Source: JBPYCR01 sp051846915 (GTDB taxonomy: Bacteria > Bacillota > Bacilli > Bacillales > Amphibacillaceae). From it: DNA of 12,898 bases. The notes beneath the pieces are model-generated. The model saw nothing but the letters and a program-made list of their open reading frames with translations, was not told the DNA's origin and did not search any database. Positions 6,799 to 12,898 of this stretch are shown here, one piece after another. The stretch covers positions 1-12,898 of the forward strand of contig NZ_JBPYCR010000054.1 of NCBI RefSeq assembly GCF_051846915.1, in the 5' to 3' direction. The number at the start of each line of letters is the position of its first letter. The first letter of the stretch is position 1. The translations under genes were made by a program, and so were the position numbers.

Positions 6799-8517
6799 AT
6801 GAACTTTAAAAGTCAAAAAATCAGGGAAAAGAGTTTCGAAGGAGACGCCTTAAGATTATCTATGGATTGGGATGTAGAAGATTTAAATCTTATTCAAGTG
6901 CTAGTTGAAACAACTCGCGGCTCTAGCCACCCTAGCTCTTATCATCTAGGGGAATTGGCTAATGAAATTGAAAAGGGGATTTATCAAAGGAGGGGTAAGC
7001 CAGCGCATTATACAACGACTGATATATGTGATGGAGTTGCTCAAGCCCATGATGGTATGCATTATTCCTTATTATCAAGAGATATGATAGCTTCAATGGT
7101 GGAAATTCATGCAAAAGCAACACCGTTTGATGCAATGGTTTTATCCTCTTCAGGTGATAAAGCAGTTCCAGCACATTTAATGGCGATGGCTAGACTAAAT
7201 ATACCTACTATACACGTCCCTGGTGGAGCAATGGCAGCGGGTCCATGCCTCAGATCCAATGAAGAGTTATGGAAAATGAGCGTGCAAGTTGAAGAAGGTA
7301 AAATAACACGAGAAGAGTTTTTAGCATTTCAACGTGGCTGTTGTCCATCAGGTGGAGCTTGTCAGTATATGGGGACAGCGTCCACAATGCAAGTAATGGC
7401 GGAAGCACTTGGGCTAGCGTTACCTTGGTCAGCATTAATTCCAGCAACGAATGCTGAGATCAGACGCTCGGCCAGGCTTGCAGGACAACAGGTTATTGAG
7501 TTAACAAAAAATGATATTACTCCTTCAAAAATATTAACAAACAAGGCATTTGAAAATGCTATTATGATTCATGCTGCTATAGGAGGCTCTATAAATGCTG
7601 TTATGCATTTGATAGCTGTGGCAAGAGAAATTGGGATTGAATTGTCAGCGGATACATTTGATGAAATTCACAAGGAAGTTCCATTTATTACTAATACGAA
7701 AACAACAGGGAAGTATCCAACTGAATTCTTTTGGTATGCTGGAGGTGTCCCGGCAGTGATGAATGAATTAAGGTCTATACTTCATATGGATGTATTGACA
7801 GTAACAGGTAATTCACTAGAAGAAAACTTGGATAAATTTGTTGATGACGAAATGATTGATGTAGCAAAAATGTTTTTAATGAATTATAAACTAGATCGTA
7901 GTGATATTATCAAGACTATTAAAGAACCACTTAAGAATGAGGGTTCCATAGCAGTACTAAAAGGGAGTTTAGCTCCTGATGGTGCAACCATTAAGATGTC
8001 TGCAGTTAAAAAAGATATGATGGTTCACTCAGGGCCAATTAAAGTTTTCGATAGTGAACAAACCGCTATTAATGCACTGTTGGGCAAACAAATTAAGCCG
8101 GGGGATATAATTGTTATCCGCTATCAAGGACCTAAAGCACTAGGAATGCCGGAAATGTTTTTTATGAGTGAATTACTAGCTTCTGATCCTGAATTATCAT
8201 CTACAACATCGTTAATTACTGATGGAAGGTTTTCGGGTGCGACCCGTGGCCCGTGTGTTGGGTATGTATGCCCAGAAGCAATCGACGGAGGCCACATTGC
8301 TTTGCTTGAAGATGAAGATATAGTCCTTATAGATATACCGAATCGCAACCTTTCTATAGTAGGTATATCTGGAGAAGAAAAAAGTAACGAGGAAATAAAA
8401 AAGGTTTTGGAAAAGCGGAAGAAAGATTTAATTTTGCCTGACATCCAACACAAAGGAGTGTTGGGACAATACACGAAGATGACGAGGCCTGCATTAAAAG
8501 GTGGAACAATGGAGTAA
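6799..8517 (+). CDS. IlvD/Edd family dehydratase with missing cluster cysteines
   Basis: This 572-residue protein belongs to the family of dihydroxy-acid, phosphogluconate and sugar-acid dehydratases, which remove water to give 2-oxo-3-deoxy acids. Conserved parts are DICDGVAQAHDGMHYSL (75-91), GDKAVPAHLMA (119-129, with D120 and K121 matching the metal-binding Asp and carbamylated Lys), GGACQYMGTASTM (185-197), MPEM (450-453), and LITDGRFSGATRG (472-484, catalytic Ser S479). The canonical cluster cysteine of PCNxHL is S46 (PSSYHL) and that of CDK is G119; only C188 remains. Other cysteines are C77, C150, C181, C182, C486 and C491. Start ATG 6799 has GAAAGAGG at 6785-6792. Context favours a sugar-acid or hydroxy-acid substrate over branched-chain amino acid synthesis. 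Confidence 0.88.
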   Translation: MNFKSQKIREKSFEGDALRLSMDWDVEDLNLIQVLVETTRGSSHPSSYHLGELANEIEKGIYQRRGKPAHYTTTDICDGVAQAHDGMHYSLLSRDMIASMVEIHAKATPFDAMVLSSSGDKAVPAHLMAMARLNIPTIHVPGGAMAAGPCLRSNEELWKMSVQVEEGKITREEFLAFQRGCCPSGGACQYMGTASTMQVMAEALGLALPWSALIPATNAEIRRSARLAGQQVIELTKNDITPSKILTNKAFENAIMIHAAIGGSINAVMHLIAVAREIGIELSADTFDEIHKEVPFITNTKTTGKYPTEFFWYAGGVPAVMNELRSILHMDVLTVTGNSLEENLDKFVDDEMIDVAKMFLMNYKLDRSDIIKTIKEPLKNEGSIAVLKGSLAPDGATIKMSAVKKDMMVHSGPIKVFDSEQTAINALLGKQIKPGDIIVIRYQGPKALGMPEMFFMSELLASDPELSSTTSLITDGRFSGATRGPCVGYVCPEAIDGGHIALLEDEDIVLIDIPNRNLSIVGISGEEKSNEEIKKVLEKRKKDLILPDIQHKGVLGQYTKMTRPALKGGTME

Positions 8518-8560
8518 AAAAGGTGTGAAGATTTAACTAAAATATAGGAGGATGAGCAAT

Positions 8561-9652
8561 TTGAGAACATATTTTAAGTTTACATTTAGTGCAATTGCTT
8601 TAATTATAATAGTCATCATGGTTAGTGCATGTGGAAGTGGCAATTCAGAAGATGCGAGTTCAAGTGAAAACAATGGTGATAGTTCAAATGAAAGTAGTGA
8701 GGCTGAATCACCTTCGATTGAAATGACTATTGCTCATGCCGAGGCGGGAGATGAATCTAACTATATTCACGCATCAGCTGTTGCTTTTAAAGAATATGTT
8801 GAAACAGAATCAGCAAATAAAATTACTGTAAATATATCCCCAGGAGGAGCGCTTGGTGATGCTGATTCAATGATGCAACAGGCTATGGCAGGTACACTAG
8901 AAGTAGCCGGTTCAATCGCTGATGGATCATTAGTATCTGTAGATCCAGATATGTTAATCTGGTCTATTCCTTATCTTTTTGAGAATGAAGAGCAAGCTCT
9001 CTCTGTATATCATGGCTCTTTTGGAGAATCTATGTGGGAAAGTTTCACCGAGAAAACTGACCTTATTCCGTTAGTTACGATGTCTGGGGGTCTTCGTATG
9101 ATTACAAATAATAAGCACCCTATTAAAGTGCCAGATGATTTGAATGGATTACAAATTAGAACAATGAATATGCCGGCTCATATGGAGTTTTTTAATACTT
9201 TGGGGGCTACACCCACACCAATTTCATGGAACGAACTTTATGCTGCACTTCAAACAGGAGTAGTTGATGGACAAGAAAATGGTATTCCCTCTACTGTAAT
9301 GGGTAACCTCTATGAAGTTCAAGACTATTTAAGTTTGAACGGGTACGTATGGACACAGGATACATTTTTAATTAGTAAAAAATGGTTTGACCAACAACCT
9401 GCAGATTATCAAAAGATCATCATGGAAGGTGGGGAAATAGCAGAAAAAGCTGGTCAGGAGCGCGCGTTTGGAATGACTGAGGAAGGATTCGATATATTGA
9501 AAGAAGAAGTGGAAATCTATGAACCTACACAGGAAGAAATGAAAATGTTTAAAGAAGCCGTTCAAGAACCAGTAAGCGAATTCATTAAAAAAGAGGTTGA
9601 TAATCCTGATCTCGTTGATGAATTACTTGATGAAGTGGAAAATGCTTCTTAG
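8561..9652 (+). CDS. dctP: TRAP transporter solute-binding lipoprotein (DctP family)
   Basis: This extracytoplasmic receptor of a sodium-coupled TRAP transporter is anchored as a lipoprotein. A hydrophobic signal (about 5-22) ends in the lipobox VSAC, so the mature protein starts at C24. A Ser/Asn/Glu-rich linker (about 25-55) precedes the DctP fold. The family carboxylate-binding Arg is in LQIRTMN (R200), followed by GATPTPISWNELYAALQTGVVDGQENG. I chose TTG 8561: AGGAGG at 8546-8551 is 9 bases from it, whereas the in-frame ATG 8552 directly abuts AGGAGG and leaves no spacing. The arginine implies a carboxylate ligand. DctQ and DctM follow. Confidence 0.93.
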   Translation: MRTYFKFTFSAIALIIIVIMVSACGSGNSEDASSSENNGDSSNESSEAESPSIEMTIAHAEAGDESNYIHASAVAFKEYVETESANKITVNISPGGALGDADSMMQQAMAGTLEVAGSIADGSLVSVDPDMLIWSIPYLFENEEQALSVYHGSFGESMWESFTEKTDLIPLVTMSGGLRMITNNKHPIKVPDDLNGLQIRTMNMPAHMEFFNTLGATPTPISWNELYAALQTGVVDGQENGIPSTVMGNLYEVQDYLSLNGYVWTQDTFLISKKWFDQQPADYQKIIMEGGEIAEKAGQERAFGMTEEGFDILKEEVEIYEPTQEEMKMFKEAVQEPVSEFIKKEVDNPDLVDELLDEVENAS

Positions 9653-9661
9653 TGATTGTAT

Positions 9662-9681
9662 GGGGGGCTTTTTAGCCTCCT
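9662..9681 (+). promoter_or_regulatory. Hairpin between dctP and dctQ genes
   Basis: GGGGGGCT (9662-9669) pairs with AGCCTCCT (9674-9681) with two G-U pairs around a TTTT loop. No T-run follows, so it is at most a partial terminator. It may instead stabilise the 3' end of the dctP message, so that binding protein is made in excess over the membrane subunits, as is common in binding-protein transporter operons. Confidence 0.5.
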
Positions 9682-9712
9682 CTATTGACTTAAAATAGGT
9701 GGTGCACAGTAT

Positions 9713-10216
9713 ATGTTTCTGTTGCTAAAAAAAATGGATTCTTTAGCTTATGTACTTAACAAAATCGCTATAAACATTACTGTATTAGCAGTTGCAGTGA
9801 TGTCTGTTATTGTATTTACTCGTGTAATACTTAGGTATGGGTTTGGTTCGGGCATCCCATGGGCGGAAGAAATTAGTATTTTATTAATGATGTGGATAGC
9901 ATTTTTTGGCGGAAGTATTTTATTTTATGAAAAAGAGAATATTGCAGTAACCATATTTAAAGAAAAGTTATCTTTGAAATTAAATAAGATCTTAGAAATT
10001 TTGTTTTTAATTTGCACAATGACTTTTATGTTTATTCTTGTTCGATATGGTATTGATTTTGCAATTGGGGGGCTTATTATTAAATTTGGAGCTACTGGAT
10101 TACCAAGGTTTTGGTCTTATTTATCTGTTCCGTTAGGAGCTTCCTTTATTTTATATTACAGTTTTATTGATTTAATCAAAATTCTACTTTCACAAAAGAA
10201 AAACTTAAGGGAGTGA
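9713..10216 (+). CDS. dctQ: TRAP transporter small permease subunit (DctQ family)
   Basis: This 167-residue membrane protein has four hydrophobic segments (about 17-40, 46-70, 90-113 and 125-150), as in DctQ subunits. Family features are the WAEEIS motif before the second segment, the ILLMMWIAFFGGS segment and the late FWSYLSVPLGASF stretch. AGGTGG at 9697-9702 precedes ATG 9713. It pairs with the DctM subunit, which begins 4 bases after its stop. Confidence 0.9.
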   Translation: MFLLLKKMDSLAYVLNKIAINITVLAVAVMSVIVFTRVILRYGFGSGIPWAEEISILLMMWIAFFGGSILFYEKENIAVTIFKEKLSLKLNKILEILFLICTMTFMFILVRYGIDFAIGGLIIKFGATGLPRFWSYLSVPLGASFILYYSFIDLIKILLSQKKNLRE

Positions 10217-10220
10217 ACAA

Positions 10221-11507
10221 ATGGGCTTAATAATCTTTATTTTTATTCTTCTTTTTATAGTGTTATTAATGGGACTTCCCATAATAGTAACATTAGGAGG
10301 GGTTGGTTCACTCTGGATATATCTATCTGGAAATAATCTGGAGGCCATACCATCTAGTTTCTACCAAGGAATCAATAGCTTTGTTCAGCTAGCCGTTCCT
10401 TTTTTTGTTTTAGCTGGGGAATTGATGAGCCGGGCTCAAATGACAGATCGATTAATAGACTTTTCTAGATTAATTGTTGGTCGTGTTCGATCAAGCTTAG
10501 CATATACAAACGTACTTACAAGTATGTTTTTTGCCGGATTGACAGGTGCTGGAGTAAGTGATGTTTCTGCGTTAGGTACAGTATTTATTCCTGCGATGGA
10601 GAAAAGAGGGTATCGGAAATCTTTTGCTGCAATGCTTGTAGCAGTATCAGCCATCATAGGTCCTACAATACCGCCAAGTATTATTGCGGTTATATATGGT
10701 GCTGTAACGAATGTATCTATTGGTGGAATGTTGCTTGCAACAACTTTGCCTGGAATAGTCATTGGACTTTTACAAATGTCAACTCTTAAAATCTTTCGAA
10801 AAAAATATAAACTACCTGATGACCGTTCTTATGTGCAGTTTAAAGAATATCCTAAAATTATGCGAGGAGCTTCATTAGCTTTACTAATGCCAGTAATAAT
10901 AATGGGTGGAATATTATTTGGAGTTTTCACTCCGACAGAAGCTGCAGCCGTTGCAGTATTTTATGCATTATTTATAGGTATAGTCATTTATCGCTCTCTC
11001 TCATTATCTGATTTATATAAATCCTTGGTAAATACGGTGAAAACGTCAGCAAATATGTATTTATTAATGGCGGCTGGAGCTATTCTTACATGGATGATGG
11101 CACGTTCTGGTATACCTGGAAAGTTAGCTCAATCACTAATTACATTTACAGATAGCACAATGATTATATTTTTTATCGCTATGATAGTTACTTTGATTTT
11201 AGGTCTTTTTATGGATAATGCAGTCGCATTAGTTCTAATAGCACCAATTCTTGCGCCTATTGCTTCTCAAGTTGGTATCCCCGATCTACAGTTTGGTGCT
11301 GCAATGATTGTAGCTTTGAATATAGGTCTTATTACTCCACCATTTGGAATGGCCTTCTTTGCAGCTTCGGCGGTTGGTAAAGTGAAATTTGAACATATCG
11401 TAAAGGAAGCTTGGCCATTTATAATTTGTGGCTTTATTGCTTTATTATTAGTAATGTTTATTCCACAACTATCATTACTTTTACCAAAGCTGGGAGGTTT
11501 TATGTAG
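10221..11507 (+). CDS. dctM: TRAP transporter large permease subunit (DctM family)
   Basis: This 428-residue polytopic membrane protein has about a dozen hydrophobic segments and carries out the sodium-driven transport step. Family motifs are VPFFVLAGELMSRA, TGAGVSDVSALGTVFIPAMEKRGY, IIGPTIPPSII, FGVFTPTEAAAVAVFY, FMDNAVALVLIAPILAPIA and LNIGLITPPFGM. Start ATG 10221 has AAGGGAGTG at 10207-10215, overlapping the end of the DctQ gene, so the two are translationally close. Together with the upstream lipoprotein this makes a complete three-part TRAP system at the plasma membrane. The substrate is probably that of the surrounding enzymes. Confidence 0.95.
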   Translation: MGLIIFIFILLFIVLLMGLPIIVTLGGVGSLWIYLSGNNLEAIPSSFYQGINSFVQLAVPFFVLAGELMSRAQMTDRLIDFSRLIVGRVRSSLAYTNVLTSMFFAGLTGAGVSDVSALGTVFIPAMEKRGYRKSFAAMLVAVSAIIGPTIPPSIIAVIYGAVTNVSIGGMLLATTLPGIVIGLLQMSTLKIFRKKYKLPDDRSYVQFKEYPKIMRGASLALLMPVIIMGGILFGVFTPTEAAAVAVFYALFIGIVIYRSLSLSDLYKSLVNTVKTSANMYLLMAAGAILTWMMARSGIPGKLAQSLITFTDSTMIIFFIAMIVTLILGLFMDNAVALVLIAPILAPIASQVGIPDLQFGAAMIVALNIGLITPPFGMAFFAASAVGKVKFEHIVKEAWPFIICGFIALLLVMFIPQLSLLLPKLGGFM

Positions 11508-11588
11508 GTGCTTTACATACCTATGGATAAATTTAAATAGACCATATATTTTAAAATGAAAAAATAATTAATAGTAGGAGGAATTTAA

Positions 11589-12569
11589 TTGAGTAAGGAA
11601 ATTAAGGTAGTTGTAACCGATTATGAATATCAAGATTTAAGGTTTGAAGAAAAAGTATTATCTGAAATTCCAAACGTTAGGTTGGTTAAAGGGAATGCAA
11701 AAACTGATAGCGAACTTCTAGACCTGGTAAAAGATGCAGATGGTGTCATTAATCAGTATGCTAGTTTAGGGTCAGATATTATTGAACAAATGGAAAAGTG
11801 TAAAGTAATTTCGCGTTATGGTGTAGGGGTAAATACAATTGACCTTGTCAAAGCAACTGAAAAAGGAATTTGTGTCACTAATGTACCAGATTATTGTATG
11901 GAAGAAGTTTCTGATCACGCACTTGCATTATTATTGAGTTCGTCAAGAAAGATCACCTTACTAAATACATATGTAAAAAACAAAGTTTGGGATTTCAAAA
12001 AAGCAATACCAATTCATCGTTCTGCAAAACAAAAGGTTGGAATCTTGGGGTTTGGGCGAATTCCGCGCAGGTTAGTAGCTAAGCTGATTTCTATCGGGTT
12101 TGAAGTATTAGTATATGATCCATATGTTTCCGGAGAAGTGATAGAAAAGGCAAAAGCAAAATCGGCTTCCTTAGAGGAAATATTTGAATACTCAGACTTT
12201 GTATCTGTACATATGCCATTAACTAAAAATACAGAGGGTATTATCAATAAAAATTTATTTAACATATCGAAAGAAACGCTTGTTATTATTAATACATCCA
12301 GAGGTCCTATTATTAATGAGTCAGACCTTATTGACGCTTTAGAGTCAAATAAAATAGGTGGAGCCGCTCTTGATGTAACAGATGCAGAACCAATTAAATC
12401 CGATAATCCATTATTAAATATGGAAAATGTTATATTAACACCGCATGTTGCATGGTATTCAGAAGAATCTCAGGAAGAAATGCGCACTAAATGTGCCCGA
12501 AATGTTTTACAAGTTTTAAGGGGAGAACATCCAACATATCTAGTTAATCGAGAAGTTAGTAACTCATGA
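11589..12569 (+). CDS. NAD-dependent D-2-hydroxyacid dehydrogenase (CtBP/SerA-like)
   Basis: This 326-residue cytosolic oxidoreductase interconverts a 2-oxo acid and its D-2-hydroxy acid. The catalytic domain has SRYGVGVNTID (75-85). The Rossmann motif is GFGRIP (154-159), with proline where most members have the third glycine. D177 at the end of beta-2 suggests NAD preference. The catalytic triad is R238 (NTSRGPIINE), E267 (DVTDAEP) and H286 (LTPHVAWYS). There is no C-terminal ACT domain, so it is not a regulated SerA. TTG 11589 is chosen from AGGAGG at 11576-11581 with 7-base spacing. Next to an aminotransferase and near glycerate kinase, hydroxypyruvate or glyoxylate reductase activity is possible, but a dehydrogenase step on a 2-oxo-3-deoxy acid is equally open. 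Confidence 0.9.
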   Translation: MSKEIKVVVTDYEYQDLRFEEKVLSEIPNVRLVKGNAKTDSELLDLVKDADGVINQYASLGSDIIEQMEKCKVISRYGVGVNTIDLVKATEKGICVTNVPDYCMEEVSDHALALLLSSSRKITLLNTYVKNKVWDFKKAIPIHRSAKQKVGILGFGRIPRRLVAKLISIGFEVLVYDPYVSGEVIEKAKAKSASLEEIFEYSDFVSVHMPLTKNTEGIINKNLFNISKETLVIINTSRGPIINESDLIDALESNKIGGAALDVTDAEPIKSDNPLLNMENVILTPHVAWYSEESQEEMRTKCARNVLQVLRGEHPTYLVNREVSNS

Positions 12570-12621
12570 TAATAACTATTATTAGGGATGAGAATTTTTA
12601 TAAATATACGGAGGGAATAAA

Positions 12622-12898
12622 TTGAAAATATTAACTATTAGAAAAACGATAAATAGTATACAAACATTAGGAATTAGAACTGAAAAAGGAATCATTGATA
12701 TTGAAAGAGCTTTGATGGTTCAACCAAATAAAGATATCACCCCGAACATAATGGATGTCATTCAAGGCGGACAATCCACTATATCAAAACTTGAAAGCTA
12801 TATTCAAGATTTGCCGGAAGACAAATCTTATATGATTGCGGAAAATGAGGTTAGCTTTGGTCCGGCTGTAACTGCGCCAAATAAAATTATTTGTGTCG
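12622..12898 (+). CDS. Fumarylacetoacetate hydrolase family protein, N-terminal part (runs off window)
   Basis: TTG 12622 with GGAGGG at 12610-12615 opens a frame that stays open for 92 codons to the window edge. It starts MKILTIRKT, has TLGIRTEKGIIDIE, and ends VSFGPAVTAPNKIICV, where FAH-family enzymes begin their catalytic domain (the usual continuation would be GLNYxxH). The family includes acylpyruvate hydrolases, diketo-3-deoxy sugar-acid hydrolases, sugar-acid dehydratases, and oxo-acid isomerases or decarboxylases. The metal-binding Glu/Asp residues lie beyond the window. It lies 52 bases after the dehydrogenase gene and is probably in the same operon. Confidence 0.8.
   Translation, partial: MKILTIRKTINSIQTLGIRTEKGIIDIERALMVQPNKDITPNIMDVIQGGQSTISKLESYIQDLPEDKSYMIAENEVSFGPAVTAPNKIICV

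Noticed and set aside
6799..8517. Branched-chain amino acid ilvD
   Set aside because: No ilv or leu genes nearby, two canonical cluster cysteines are replaced, and the operon is catabolic in character.
8552..8554. ATG start for the TRAP binding protein
   Set aside because: It directly abuts AGGAGG with no spacing; the in-frame TTG at 8561 is 9 bases from the site.
8124..8570. 148-codon open frame on the minus strand
   Set aside because: It lies opposite the end of the dehydratase gene, has no ribosome binding site, and shows a low-complexity Ser-rich composition typical of an antisense shadow.
10436..10762. 108-codon open frame on the minus strand
   Set aside because: It is antisense to the DctM gene, whose family motifs run through this stretch; no RBS or recognisable domain.
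11508..11588. Terminator after the DctM gene
   Set aside because: Only a short TAGGT/ACCTA match with a 9-base loop and no T-run; the next gene has its own strong RBS in the same direction, so read-through is likely.
1..12898. CRISPR arrays, tRNA or rRNA genes, phage genes, antibiotic or defence systems
   Set aside because: Reading both strands I saw no regularly spaced repeats, no tRNA-like cloverleaf and no recognisable defence proteins.

Overview
The window looks like a chromosomal segment of a low-GC Gram-positive bacterium, most likely a Bacillaceae member (Bacillus, Oceanobacillus or Virgibacillus type). The evidence is the AT-rich sequence, strong AGGAGG ribosome binding sites, frequent TTG and GTG starts, a near-consensus CcpA cre site, a perfect sigma-A promoter and a CdaR-glycerate kinase pair. 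A TRAP transporter would fit a salt- or alkali-adapted bacillus, but the genus is inference.

Positions 1-2000 are mobile DNA. The left edge holds the first ten codons of an IS30-like transposase on the minus strand, with its upstream end. After about 330 bases with one possible 51-residue ORF comes a complete IS110-family element. Its DEDD recombinase is on the minus strand (547-1743) with a strong terminator behind it. About 200 noncoding bases precede it and can fold as a bridge-RNA-like structure. I predict element ends near 474 and 1956. Joining the flanks across these ends rebuilds an imperfect 22-bp palindrome.

Positions 2000-4350 hold a CdaR-type sugar-diacid regulator, with a paired AACTAGTT palindrome in front of it, followed by a glycerate 2-kinase gene preceded by a cre site. 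Together they suggest a carbon-source-controlled route from glycerate into lower glycolysis.

Positions 4350-12898 form a one-directional catabolic cluster. It starts with a 347-bp gap holding a perfect TTGACA-17-TATAAT promoter and a four-codon ORF with a strong ribosome binding site. Then come a GntR/FCD regulator, a class III (HemL-like) PLP aminotransferase, an IlvD/Edd-type dehydratase, a complete DctP-DctQ-DctM TRAP transporter, a D-2-hydroxyacid dehydrogenase, and the first 92 codons of a fumarylacetoacetate-hydrolase-family (FAH) protein.

The cluster reads as import of a carboxylate by TRAP followed by transamination or dehydration, reduction or oxidation of a 2-oxo/2-hydroxy acid, and C-C cleavage or isomerisation by the FAH enzyme. 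The glycerate kinase next door could drain a three-carbon product. I do not recognise this enzyme combination as a characterised pathway, and the substrate is unknown. The most unusual protein is the dehydratase: two of the three positions that hold Fe-S cluster cysteines in IlvD/Edd enzymes are Ser and Gly here.
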